From Calliopsis andreniformis (Eukaryota; Arthropoda; Insecta; Hymenoptera; Andrenidae): a stretch of 64,000 bases of DNA. The notes beneath the pieces were generated by a model. The model was not told the origin of the DNA. It searched no databases and worked only from the letters and a program-made list of their open reading frames with translations. This document shows, piece by piece, positions 28,066-41,700 of this stretch (the stretch's first letter is position 1; the number at the start of each line of letters is the position of its first letter). Location of the stretch: positions 1,364,001 to 1,428,000 of the forward strand of contig NW_027480467.1 in assembly GCF_051401765.1 (NCBI RefSeq). Direction: 5' to 3'. Made by a program: the position numbers and the translations under genes.

Positions 28066-29414
28066 CGTCCTCAATCCACAACACTCAATCCTCGATCCAC
28101 AATCTTCAATCATCAATATTCAATCTTCAATCCGCAATCCTCAATCCTCAATACTCAATCCTCTATCCTCAGTGTTCAATCCCCAATACCCAATCGTCAA
28201 TCATCAATCCTCAATCCTCAATCCTCAGTCCCCAATCCTCAATCCTCAATCCTCAGCCCTCAAACCTCAATCTTCAATCCTCAATACACAGTCTTCAATC
28301 CTCAATCCTCAATCCTCGGTCCTCAATCCTCAATCGTCAATCTCCAATCCTGAATACTCAATCTTCAATCCTCAATCCCCAATCCTCAATCCTCATTTCT
28401 CAATCCTCACTCTTCATTCCTCAATACCCAATCCTCAATCTTCAATCCTCAATCCTCAATCCTCAATTCTCAACCCTCAATCCTCAGTCCTCAGTCCTCA
28501 AACCTCAATCCTCAGACCTCAGCCCTCATCATCAATCCTCAATCCTCAATCCTCAATCCTCAATCTGCAATCCCCAATACTCAATATTCAATCCTCAATC
28601 CTCAATCCTCAATCTTTAATCCTCAATCCTCAATCCTCAATCATCATTATTAAATCCTCAATACCCAATCCTAAATCTTCAATCCTGAATCCTCAATCCT
28701 AAATTCTCTATCCTCAATACTCAGTCCTCAGTCCTCAAACCTCAATCCTCAACCCTCAGCCCTCATCCTCAATCCTCAATCCTCAATCCTCAATCCTTAA
28801 TCCTCAATCTTCAATCCTCAATACTCAATCTTCAATAATCAATAATCAATTCTCAATCCACAATACTCAATCCTCAATCGTCAATCATCAATCCCCAATC
28901 CTCAATCCTCAATCCCCAATGTTCAATGCGCAATACCCAATCCTCTAACTTCAATCCTCGACCCTCAACCCTCGATCCTCGATCCTCAATCTTCAATCCT
29001 CAATACTCATTCTTCAATCCCCCATCCTCAATCCTCAATCCTCAATCCTCAATCCTCAATCGTCAGGCTTCAATCCTCAATACTCAATCTTCAATCTTCA
29101 ACCCTCAATCCTCATTCCTCAATCCTCATTCTTCAATCCTCAATACCCAATCCTCAATCGTCAATCCTCAATCCTCAATCCTCAACTCTCAATCCTCAAT
29201 CCTAAGTCCTCAGTCCTCAGACCTCAATCCTCAACCCTCAGCCCTCATCCTCAATCCTCAATCCTCAATCTTCAATCCTCAATCCATAATCCTCAATCCT
29301 CAATCCTCAATCCTCAATCATCAATACTTAATCTTCAATCCTCAATCCTCAATCCTCAACCCTCAGCCCTCATCCTCAATCCTCAATCCTCAATCTTCAA
29401 TCCCCAATCCTCAA
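28066..29414 (+). repeat. Partial copy of the 21.4-22.8 kb block
   Basis: Matches about 21,400-22,740 (offset 6,680 at marker 22,246 and 28,926) and about 35,970-37,310 (offset 7,902 near 28,172 but 7,895 near 28,926). The change in the second offset is one extra heptamer near 28,790. Confidence 0.82.
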
Positions 29415-32321
29415 TCCTCAATCCTCAATCCTCAATCCTCAATCCTCAATCCTCAATCCTCAATCCTCGGTCCTCAAACCTCAATCCTGAATCCTCAATC
29501 CTGAATCCTCAATCTTCAGACCTCAGTCCTCATGAATCAGTTGTCAATTCTCAATCCTCAATAGAATACCATCAATTCACTGTGCTCAATACCCAATACT
29601 CAATCTGCAATCTCCAAAACTCTATCCACAAACATCAATTCTCATCACTCAAACCTCAACACTCAGTCCCCAATCCTCAATCTTCAATCCTCAATCATCA
29701 ATCCTCAATCCTCAATCCTCAATCTTCAATCCTCAATACTCAATCTTCAATCCTCAATCCTCAATACTCAATCCTCAGTCCTCATTCTTCAATCCTCAAT
29801 ACCCAATCCTCAATCTTCAATCCTCAATCCTCAATCCTCAATTCTCAATCCTCAATCCTCAATCCTCTGATCTCAAACAACAATACTCAATCCTCAGTCC
29901 TCGTCCTCAATCCACAACCCTCAATCCACAATCCTCAATCTTCAATTCTCAATCCTCAATCCTCAATCCTCAATCCTCAATCCTCAGTTCTCAACCCTCA
30001 ATTCTGAATCCCCAACCCTGAATCCTCAATCTTCAGCCCTCAGTCCTCAACAATCAGTTGTCAATCCACAATCCTCAATAGAATACCATCAATTCACAGT
30101 TTTCAATACTCAATACTCAATCTGCAATCTTCAAACCTCTATCCACAAACATCAATTCTCATCACTCAACCCTCAACACTCAGTCTTAAATCCTCAATCC
30201 TCAATCCTCAATACTCAATCCTCATTCTTCAATCCTCAATACCCAATCCTCAATCTTCAATCCTCAATCCTCAACCCTCAATTCTCAATCCTCAATCCTG
30301 AATCCTCAGACCTCAAATAGCAATACTCAACACTCAGTCCTCGTCCTCAATCCACAACCATCAATCCTCAATCCTCAACCTTCAATCGTCAATATTCAAT
30401 CTTCAGTCCTCAATCCTCAATCCTCAATACTCAATCCTCAATCCTCAGTGTTCAATCCTCAATACCCAATCCTCAATCTTCAATCCACAATCCTCAATCC
30501 TCAATCCCCAATCCTCAATCCTCAATCTTCAATCATCAATACTCAATCTTCAATCCTCAACAATCAATATCCAATCCTAGATCCTCAATCCCCAATCCTC
30601 AATCGTTAATCCTCAATCTTCAATCATCAACACTGAATTCCCATTCTTCAATCTTCAAATCTCAATCCACAAACATCAATTCTCATCACTCAACCATCAA
30701 CACTCAGTCCTCAATTTCAATCCTCAATTCTCAATCCTCAATCTTCAATCCTCAATACTCAATCCTCAATCCTCAATCCACAATTCTCAATACTCAATAC
30801 TCAATCCTCAATCGTCAATCCTCAATCCCCAATCCTCAATCTTCAATCCTCAATCCTCAATCCTCAATCCTCAATCCTCAATATTCAACACACAACCCTC
30901 AACCATCAATCCTCAATACTCAACCATCAATCCTCAATTCTCGATACTCAATAGAATATCCTGAATTCTCATGGTTCAGTACTCAATCCACAAAATTCAA
31001 TAATCAAATCTCAATCCTCAAACATCAATTCTCAACACTCAATCGTCAATCCTCAATCCCCAATCCTCAATCTTCAGTCCTCAATCCTCAATACTCAATC
31101 CTCAATCCTCAATCTTCAATCCTCAGTACTCAACCTTCAATCCTCAATCCTCAATCCTCAATCCTCAATCCTCAATCCTCAATCCTCAATCTTCAATCCT
31201 CAATACACAGTCTTCAATCCTCAATCCTCAATCCTCAATCCTCAATCTTCAATCGTCAATATTCAATATTCAGTCCTCAATCCTCAATCCTCAATACTCA
31301 ATCCTCAATCCTCAATGTTCAATGCGCAATACCCAATCCTCAATCATCAATCCTCAATCCACAATCCTCAATCCTCAATCCTCAATCCTCAATCCTCAAT
31401 CCTCAATCCTCAATCCTCGGTCCTCAAACCTCAATCCTGAATCCACAATCCTGAATCCTCAATCCTCAATCCTCAATCTTCAATCCTCAATACTCAATCT
31501 TCAATCCTCAATCCTCAATACTCAATCCTCAATCCTCAATCCTCAATCTTCAATCCTCAATACTCGATCTTCAATCCTCAATCCTCAATCCTCAATACTC
31601 AGTCTTCAAACCTCAATCCTCAATCCTCAAACCTCAATCCTCATTCTTCAGTCCTCAATACCCAATCCTCAATCTTCAATCCTCAATCCTCAATCCTCAA
31701 TTCTCAATCCTCAATCCTCAATCCTCAGGCCTCAAACAGCAATGCTCAGCCCTCAGTCCTCGTCCTCAATACACAACCATCAATACTGAATCCTCAATCT
31801 TCAATCATCAATATTCAACCTTCAGCCCTCAATCCTCAATCCTCAATCCTCAATCCTCAATCCTCAATCCTCAATCCTCAATCCTCGGTCCTCAAACCTC
31901 AATCCTGAATCCTCAATCCTGAATCCTCAATCTTCAGACCTCAGTCCTCATGAATCAGTTGTCAATTCTCAATCCTCAGTAGAATACCATCAATTCACTG
32001 TGCTCAATACCCAATACTCAATCTGCAATCTCCAAAACTCTATCCACAAACATCAATTCTCATCACTCAAACCTCAACACTCAGTCCCCAATCCTCAACC
32101 TTCAATCCTCAATCATCAATCCTCAATCCTCAATCCTCAATCTTCAATACTCAATACTCAATCCTCAATCTTCAATCCTCAATCCTCAATCCTCAATTCT
32201 CAATCCTCAATCCTCAATCCTCAGGCCTCAAACAGCAATGCTCAGCCCTCAGTCCTCGTCCTCAATACACAACCATCAATACTGAATCCTCAATCTTCAA
32301 TCATCAATATTCAACCTTCAG
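29415..32321 (+). repeat. 2,907-bp tandem unit, copy 1
   Basis: The markers CGGTCC (29,468), CATGAATC (29,531), TGAATTCCC (30,634), M1 (30,954) and ATGCGCAATACCC (31,322) all recur exactly 2,907 bp later. The match ends near 31,852. The remaining bases to 32,321 are a nested duplication with offset 489 bp (CATGAATC at 31,949 and 32,438). The unit mixes pieces related to 22.8 kb and to 19.2-20.6 kb. Confidence 0.85.
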
Positions 32322-32717
32322 CCCTCAATCCTCAATCCTCAATCCTCAATCCTCAATCCTCAATCCTCAATCCTCGGTCCTCAAACCTCAATCCTGAATC
32401 CTCAATCCTGAATCCTCAATCTTCAGACCTCAGTCCTCATGAATCAGTTGTCAATTCTCAATCCTCAGTAGAATACCATCAATTCACTGTGCTCAATACC
32501 CAATACTCAATCTGCAATCTCCAAAACTCTATCCACAAACATCAATTCTCATCACTCAAACCTCAACACTCAGTCCCCAATCCTCAATCTTCAATCCTCA
32601 ATCATCAATCCTCAATCCTCAATCCTCAATCTTCAATCCTCAATACTCAATCTTCAATCCTCAATCCTCAATACTCAATCCTCAGTCCTCATTCTTCAAT
32701 CCTCAATACCCAATCCT
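31740..32717 (+). repeat. Nested 489-bp tandem duplication
   Basis: The segment running from the M3 variants through CGGTCC and CATGAATCAGTTG occurs twice, 489 bp apart (CATGAATC at 31,949 and 32,438). The endpoints are approximate. It overlaps the junction of the two 2,907-bp units. Confidence 0.75.
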
Positions 32718-34758
32718 CAATCTTCAATCCTCAATCCTCAATCCTCAATTCTCAATCCTCAATCCTCAATCCTCTGATCTCAAACAACAATACTCAATCC
32801 TCAGTCCTCGTCCTCAATCCACAACCCTCAATCCACAATCCTCAATCTTCAATTCTCAATCCTCAATCCTCAATCCTCAATCCTCAATCCTCAGTTCTCA
32901 ACCCTCAATTCTGAATCCCCAACCCTGAATCCTCAATCTTCAGCCCTCAGTCCTCAACAATCAGTTGTCAATCCACAATCCTCAATAGAATACCATCAAT
33001 TCACAGTTTTCAATACTCAATACTCAATCTGCAATCTTCAAACCTCTATCCACAAACATCAATTCTCATCACTCAACCCTCAACACTCAGTCTTAAATCC
33101 TCAATCCTCAATCCTCAATACTCAATCCTCATTCTTCAATCCTCAATACCCAATCCTCAATCTTCAATCCTCAATCCTCAACCCTCAATTCTCAATCCTC
33201 AATCCTGAATCCTCAGACCTCAAATAGCAATACTCAACACTCAGTCCTCGTCCTCAATCCACAACCATCAATCCTCAATCCTCAAACTTCAATCGTCAAT
33301 ATTCAATCTTCAGTCCTCAATCCTCAATCCTCAATACTCAATCCTCAATCCTCAGTGTTCAATCCTCAATACCCAATCCTCAATCTTCAATCCACAATCC
33401 TCAATCCTCAATCCCCAATCCTCAATCCTCAATCTTCAATCATCAATACTCAATCTTCAATCCTCAACAATCAATATCCAATCCTAGATCCTCAATCCCC
33501 AATCCTCAATCGTTAATCCTCAATCTTCAATCATCAATACTGAATTCCCATTCTTCAATCTTCAAATCTCAATCCACAAACATCAATTCTCATCACTCAA
33601 CCATCAACACTCAGTCCTCAATTTCAATCCTCAATTCTCAATCCTCAATCTTCAATCCTCAATACTCAATCCTCAATCCTCAATCCACAATTCTCAATAC
33701 TCAATACTCAATCCTCAATCGTCAATCCTCAATCCCCAATCCTCAATCTTCAATCCTCAATCCTCAATCCTCAATCCTCAATCCTCAATATTCAACACAC
33801 AACCCTCAACCATCAATCCTCAATACTCAACCATCAATCCTCAATTCTCGATACTCAATGGAATATCCTGAATTCTCATGGTTCAGTACTCAATCCACAA
33901 AATTCAATAATCAAATCTCAATCCTCAAACATCAATTCTCAACACTCAATCGTCAATCCTCAATCCCCAATCCTCAATCTTCAGTCCTCAATCCTCAATG
34001 CTCAATCCTCAATCCTCAATCTTCAATCCTCAGTACTCAACCTTCAATCCTCAATCCTCAATCCTCAATCCTCAATCCTCAATCCTCAATCCTCAATCTT
34101 CAATCCTCAATACACAGTCTTCAATCCTCAATCCTCAATCCTCATTCCTCAATCTTCAATCGTCAATATTCAATATTCAGTCCTCAATCCTCAATCCTCA
34201 ATACTCAATCCTCAATCCTCAATGTTCAATGCGCAATACCCAATCCTCAATCATCAATCCTCAATCCACAATCCTCAATCCTCAATCCTCAATCCTCAAT
34301 CCTCAATCCTCAATCCTCAATCCTCGGTCCTCAAACCTCAATCCTGAATCCACAATCCTGAATCCTCAATCCTCAATCCTCAATCTTCAATCCTCAATAC
34401 TCAATCTTCAATCCTCAATCCTCAATACTCAATCCTCAATCCTCAATCCTCAATCTTCAATCCTCAATACTCGATCTTCAATCCTCAATCCTCAATCCTC
34501 AATACTCAGTCTTCAAACCTCAATCCTCAATCCTCAAACCTCAATCCTCATTCTTCAGTCCTCAATACCCAATCCTCAATCTTCAATCCTCAATCCTCAA
34601 TCCTCAATTCTCAATCCTCAATCCTCAATCCTCAGGCCTCAAACAGCAATGCTCAGCCCTCAGTCCTCGTCCTCAATACACAACCATCAATACTGAATCC
34701 TCAATCTTCAATCATCAATATTCAACCTTCAGCCCTCAATCCTCAATCCTCAATCCTC
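32322..34758 (+). repeat. 2,907-bp tandem unit, copy 2
   Basis: Follows copy 1 with a constant offset. Its M1 module has lost the TAG (CAATGGAATATCC in place of CAATAGAATATCC at about 33,861). At 34,759 it continues into ACCTCAATCC and ACCGTAAGTCC, as at about 20,440, which suggests that copy 2 keeps the original downstream junction. Confidence 0.84.
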
Positions 34759-35200
34759 AAACCTCAATCCTCAACCGTAAGTCCTCGTCCTCAAACCTCA
34801 ACCCTCAATCCTCAATCCTCAATCTTCAATCATTAATACCCAATCATCAATCCTCAATCCTCAATCCTCAATCCTCAATCCTCAATCCTCAATATTCAAC
34901 GCACAACCCTCAACCATCAATCCTCAATACTCAACCATCAATCCTCAATTCTCAATACTCAATAGAATATCCTGAATTCTCATGGTTCAATACTCAATCC
35001 ACAATATTCAAAAATCAAATCTCAATCCTCAAACATCAATTCCCAACACTCAATCCTCAACACTCAGTCCTCGCTCTTCAATCCTCCGTCCTCAATCCTC
35101 AATCCTCAAGCGTCAGTCCTCAATCCTCGATCCTCAATCCTCAATCCTCAATCATCAATCCTCAGTCCCAAATCCTCAATCTTCAATACTCAATCCTCAA
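34759..35200 (+). repeat. Segment with an M1 module missing from the 20.6-kb copy
   Basis: The first part follows about 20,440-20,620. Then come about 245 bp (35 heptamers) with an M1 module at about 34,965, resembling 16,680-17,000; these are absent at 20,625. This is the cause of the offset change from 14,330 to 14,575. Confidence 0.78.
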
Positions 35201-37940
35201 TCCTCAATCTTCAATCCTCAATACTCAATCTTCAATCCTCAATCCTCAGTTCTCAACCCTCAATTCTGAATCCTGAACCCTGAATCCTCAATCTTCAGCC
35301 CTCAGTCCTCAACAATCAGTTGTCAATCCACAATCCTCAATAGAATATCATCAATTCACAGTTTTCAATACTCAATACTCAATCTGAAATATTCAAATCT
35401 CTATCCACAAACATCAATTCTCATCACTCAGCACTCAACACTCAGTCTTCAATCCTCAATCCTCAATCCTCAATCCTCAATCCTCATTCTTCAATCCTCA
35501 ATACCCAATTCTCAATCTTCAATCCTCAATCCTCAATCCTCAAAATCTCAATCCTCAATCCTCAATCCTCAGACCTCTAACAGCCATACTCAACCATCAG
35601 TCCTCGGCCTCAATCCACAACCATCAATACTCAATCCTCAACCTTCAATCGTCAATATTCAATCTTCAGTCCTCAATCCTCTATCCTCAATACTCAATCG
35701 TCAATCCTCAATGTTCAATCCGCAATACCCAATCCTCAGTCTTCAATCCTCAGTCCTCAATCCTCAATCCTCAATCCTCAATTCTCAATCTCCAATCCTC
35801 AATACTCAATCTTCAACACTCAATCCTCAATCCTCAATCCTCAATCCTCATTCTTCAAACCTCAACACCCAATCCGCAATCTTCAATCCTCAATCCTCAA
35901 TCCTCAATTCTCAATCCTCAATCCTCAACCCTCAGACCTCAAACATCAATACTCAACCCTCAGTCCTCGTCCTCAATCCACAACACTCAATCCTCGATCC
36001 ACAATCTTCAATCATCAATATTCAATCTTCAATCCGCAATCCTCAATCCTCAATACTCAATCCTCTATCCTCAGTGTTCAATCCCCAATACCCAATCGTC
36101 AATCATCAATCCTCAATCCTCAATCCTCAGTCCCCAATCCTCAATCCTCAATCCTCAGCCCTCAAACCTCAATCTTCAATCCTCAATACACAATCTTCAA
36201 TCCTCAATCCTCAATCCTCGGTCCTCAATCCTCAATCGTCAATCTCCAATCCTGAATACTCAATCTTCAATCCTCAATCCCCAATCCTCAATCCTCATTT
36301 CTCAATCCTCACTCTTCATTCCTCAATACCCAATCCTCAATCTTCAATCCTCAATCCTCAATCCTCAATTCTCAACCCTCAATCCTCAGTCCTCAGTCCT
36401 CAAACCTCAATCCTCAGACCTCAGCCCTCATCATCAATCCTCAATCCTCAATCCTCAATCCTCAATCTTCAATCCCCAATACTCAATATTCAATCCTCAA
36501 TCCTCAATCCTCAATCTTTAATCCTCAATCCTCAATCCTCAATCATCATTATTAAATCCTCAATACCCAATCCTCAATCTTCAATCCTGAATCCTCAATC
36601 CTAAATTCTCTATCCTCAATACTCAGTCCTCAGTCCTCAAACCTCAATCCTCAACCCTCAGCCCTCATCCTCAATCCTCAATCCTCAATCCTTAATCCTC
36701 AATCTTCAATCCTCAATACTCAATCTTCAATAATCAATAATCAATTCTCAATCCACAATACTCAATCCTCAATCGTCAATCCTCAATCCCCAATCCTCAA
36801 TCCTCAATCCCCAATGTTCAATGCGCAATACCCAATCCTCTAACTTCAATCCTCGACCCTCAACCCTCGATCCTCGATCCTCAATCTTCAATCCTCAATA
36901 CTCATTCTTCAATCCTCCATCCTCAATCCTCAATCCTCAATCCTCAATCCTCAATCGTCAGGCTTCAATCCTCAATACTCAATCTTCAATCCTCAACCCT
37001 CAATCCTCATTCCTCAATCCTCATTCTTCAATCCTCAATACCCAATCCTCAATCGTCAATCCTCAATCCTCAATCCTCAACTCTCAATCCTCAATCCTAA
37101 GTCCTCAGTCCTCAGACCTCAATCCTCAACCCTCAGCCCTCATCCTCAATCCTCAATCCTCAATCTTCAATCCTCAATCCATAATCCTCAATCCTCAATC
37201 CTCAATCCTCAATCATCAATACTTAATCTTCAATCCTCAATCCTCAATCCTCAACCCTCAGCCCTCATCCTCAATCCTCAATCCTCAATCTTCAATCCCC
37301 AATCCTCAATCCTCAATCCTCAATCCTCAATCCTCAATCCTCAATCCTCAATCCTCAATCCTCGGTCCTCAAACCTCAATCCTGAATCCTCAATCCTGAA
37401 TCCTCAATCTTCAGACCTCAGTCCTCATGAATCAGTTGTCAATTCTCAATCCTCAATAGAATACCATCAATTCACTGTGCTCAATACCCAATACTCAATC
37501 TGCAATCTCCAAAACTCTATCCACAAACATCAATTCTCATCACTCAAACCTCAACACTCAGTCCCCAATCCTCAATCTTCAATCCTCAATCATCAATCCT
37601 CAATCCTCAATCCTCAATCTTCAATCCTCAATACTCAATCTTCAATCCTCAATCCTCAATACTCAATCCTCAGTCCTCATTCTTCAATCCTCAATACCCA
37701 ATCCTCAATCTTCAATCCTCAATCCTCAATCCTCAATTCTCAATCCTCAATCCTCAATCCTCTGATCTCAAACATCAATACTCAATCCTCAGTCCTCGTC
37801 CTCAATCCACAACCCTCAATCCACAATCCTCAATCTTCAATTCTCAATCCTCAATCCTCAATCCTCAATCCTCAATCCTCAGTTCTCAACCCTCAATTCT
37901 CAATCCTCAATCCTGAATCCTCAGACCTCAAATAGCAATA
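35201..37940 (+). repeat. Copy of the 20.6-23.1 kb block
   Basis: Offset 14,575 to 20,626-23,100 is constant for about 2.4 kb. It also matches 28,066-29,900 at 7,895 to 7,902. It holds the TCAAAATC 8-base unit (35,541) and the CATGAATCAGTTG variant at about 37,426. After about 37,640 it carries about 200 bp that is lacking in the 23-kb copy. Confidence 0.83.
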
Positions 37941-39034
37941 CTCAACACTCAGTCCTCGTCCTCAATCCACAACCATCAATCCTCAATCCTCAACCTTCAA
38001 TCGTCAATATTCAATCTTCAGTCCTCAATCGTCAATCCTCAATACTCAATCCTCAATCCTCAGTGTTCAATCCTCAATACCCAATCCTCAATCTTCAATC
38101 CACAATCCTCAATCCTCAATCCCCAATCCTCAATCCTCAATCTTCAATCATCAATACTCAATCTTCAATCCTCAACAAGCAATATCCAATCCTAGATCCT
38201 CAATCCCCAATCCTCAATCGTTAATCCTCAATCTTCATACCTCAATCCCCAGTCCTCAATCCTCAATACTCAACCTTCAATCCTCAATCCACAATACTCA
38301 ATCCTCAATACTCAATCTTCAATCCTCAATCCTCAATCCTCAATACTCAATCCTCAATCCTCAATATTCAACACACAACCATCTACCATCAATTCTCAAT
38401 ACTCAACCATGAATTATCAATTCTCAATACTCAATGGAATATCCTGAATTCTCATGGTTCAATACTCAATCCACAATATTCAATAATCAAATCTCAATCC
38501 GCAAACATCTATCCTCAACACTCTATCCTCAGCACTCAGTCCTCTCTCTTCAATCCTCCATCCCCAATCCTCTATCCCCAAGCGTCAAACCTCAATCCTC
38601 AATCCTCAACCGTCAATCCTCAGTCCTCAAACCTCAATTCCGAATCCTCAATCCTGAATGCTCAATCTTCATCCCTCAGTCCGCAAGTATCAATTGTCAA
38701 TCCTCAATCCTCAATAGAATATCCTCAATTCACAGTTTTCAATACTGAATCCCCAATCTTCAATCTTCAAATCTCAATCCACAGATATCAATTCTCATCA
38801 CTCAACCCTCAACACTCAGTCCTCAATCTTCAATCCTCAATCCTCAATCCTCAATCTTCAATCCTCCATACACAATCTTCAATCCTCAATCCTCAATCAT
38901 CAATCCTCAATCCTCAATCCTCAATCCTCAATCCTCATTCCTCAAACCTCAACCCTCAACCCTCAGTCCTCATCCTCAATTCTCAATTCTTAATCCTAAA
39001 TCCTCAATCCTCAATCTTCAATCCTCATTCCTCA
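37941..39034 (+). repeat. Boundary segment before the 9.2-kb units
   Basis: There is no gene. About 38,230-38,640 recurs at about 63,260-63,670 at offset 25,033 (M1 at 38,437 and 63,470; the TATCCCCAAGCG variant at 38,573 and 63,606). To the left, HOR families of the 11-38 kb region dominate; to the right, those of the 9.2-kb unit. Confidence 0.72.
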
Positions 39035-40910
39035 ATCCTCAATCCTCAGTCCTCTATCCACAATCATCAATCCTCAATCTTCAATACTCATTCCTCAATC
39101 CTCAATCCTCAACCCTCAATACTCTATCGTCAATCCTCAATCCTCACTCCTCAATCCTCAATCCTCAACCCTCAGCCCTCATCCTCAATCCTCAATCCTG
39201 AATCCCCAATCCTCAACGTTCAATCCTCAATCCTCAATACTCAATACTCAATCCTCAATCCTCAATGTTCAATCCGCAATACCCAATCCTCAATCATCAA
39301 TCCTCAATCCTCAATCCTCAATCCTCAATCCTCAATCCTCAATCCTCAATACTCAATCTTCAATCCTCAATCCTCAATCCTCAATCCTCAATCCTCATTC
39401 TTCAATCCTCAATACCCAATCCTGAATTCTCAATCCTCAATCCTCAATCCTCTGATCTCAAACATCAATACTCAATCCTCAGTCCTCATCCTCAATCCAC
39501 AACCCTCAATCCACAATCCCCAATCTTCAATTCTCAATCCTCAATCCTCAATCCTCATTCCTCAATCCTCAGTTCTCAACCCTCAATTCTGAATCCTCAA
39601 CCCTGAATCCTCAATCTTCAGCCCTCAGTCCTCATCAATCAGTTGTCAATCCACAATCCTCAATAGAATACCATCAATTCACAGTTTTCAATACTCAATA
39701 CTCAATCTGCAATCCTCAAACCTCTATCCACAAACATCAATTCTCATCACTCAACCCTCAACACTCAGTCTTAAATCCTCAATCCTCAATCCTCAATCTT
39801 CAATTCTCATTCTTCAATCCTCAATACCCAATCCTCAATCTTCAATCCTCAATCCTCAATCCTCAATTCTCAATCCTCAATCCTGAATCCTCAGACCTCA
39901 AACAGCAATACTCAACACTCAGTCCTCGTCCTCAATCCACAACCATCAATATTCAATCCTCAACCTTCAATCGTCAATATTCAATCTTCAGTCCTCAATC
40001 CTCAATCCTCAATACTCAATCCTCAATCCTCAGTGTTCAATCCTCAATACCCAATCCTCAATCTTCAATCCTCAATCCTCAATCCTCAATCCTCAATTCT
40101 CAATCCTCATTCTTCATTCCTCAATACCCAATTCTCAATCTTCAATCCTCAATCCTCAATCCTCAATTCTCAACCCTCAATCCTCAGTCCTCAGTCCTCA
40201 AACCTCAATCCTCAGACCTCAGCCCTCTTCACCAATCCTGAATCCTCAATACTCAATCCTCAGTCTTCAATCCTCAATACTCAATATTCGATCCTCAATC
40301 CTCAATCCTCAATCTTTAATCGTCAATCCTCAATCCTCAATCCTCATTCTTAAATCCTCAATACCCAATCCTCAATCTTCAATCCTGAATGCTCAATCCT
40401 AAATTCTCAATCCTCAATCCTCAGTCCTCAGTCCTCAATCCTCAATCCTCAATCCTCAATCCTCAATCTTCAATCCTCAATACTCAATCTTCAATCCTCA
40501 ATCCTCAATACTCAATCCTCAATCCTCAATCCTCAATCCTCAATCCTCAATCGTCAATCCTTAATCTTCAATCCTCAATACTCAATCTTCAATCCTCTAT
40601 CCTCAATCCTCATTTTTCAATCCTCAATAACCAATCCTCAAACTTCAATCCTCAATCCTCAATCCTCAATTCTCAATCCTCAATCCTCGTCCTCAATCCT
40701 CAATCCTCAATCCTCAATCTTCAAACCCCAATACCCAATATTCAATCCTCAATCCTCAATCCTCAATCTTTAATCCTCAATCCTCAATCCTCAATCATCA
40801 TTATTAAATCCTCAATACCCAATCCTCAATCTTAAATCCTGAATCCTCAATTCTCAATCCCCAGTCCTCAATCTTCAATCCTCTATGCTCAATAATCAGT
40901 CCTCAATCCT

Positions 40911-41700
40911 CAGTCCGCAATCCTCAATCCTCATTCCTCAATCCTTAACCCTCAATACTCAAACCTCAATCCTCAACCGTCAGTCCTCGTCCTCAATCCT
41001 CAACCCTCAATCCTCAATACTCAATCTTCAATCATCAATACTCAATCTTCAATCCTCAATACTCAATCCTCAAACCTCAATCCTCATTCCTCAATCTTCA
41101 ATCCTCAATACTCAATCTTCAATCCTCAATCCTCAGTCCGCAATCCTCAATCCTCATTCCTCAATCCTTAACCCTCAATACTCAAACCTCAATCCTCAAC
41201 CGTCAGTCCTCGTCCTCAATCCTCAACCCTCAATCCTCAATACTCAATCTTCAATCATCAATACTCAATTTTCAATCCTCAATCCTCAATCCTCAATCGT
41301 CAATCCTTAATCTTCAATCCTCAATACTCAATCTTCAATACTCAATCCTCAATCCCCAATCCTCAATCCTCAATCTTCAATCCTGAATCCTCAATCCTCA
41401 ATCCCCAGTCCTCAATCTTCAATCCTCTATGCTCAATAATCAGTCCTCAATCCTCAGTCCGCAATCCTCAATCCTCATTCCTCAATCCTTAACCCTCAAT
41501 ACTCAAACCTCAATCCTCAACCGTCAGTCCTCGTCCTCAATCCTCAACCCTCAATCCTCAATACTCAATCTTCAATCATCAATACTCAATCTTCAATCCT
41601 CAATACTCAATCCTCAAACCTCAATCCTCATTCCTCAATCTTCAATCCTCAATACTCAATCTTCAATCCTCAATCCTCAATCCTCAATCCTCAATCCTCA
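40911..41700 (+). repeat. Three closely spaced copies of a CAGTCCGC module
   Basis: The variant CAGTCCGCAATCC and about 180-200 bases after it (CTTAACCC, ACCGTCAGTCCTCG) occur at 40,911, 41,134 and 41,455, spaced 223 and 321 bp. The same triplet recurs 9,191 bp later. Confidence 0.8.
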
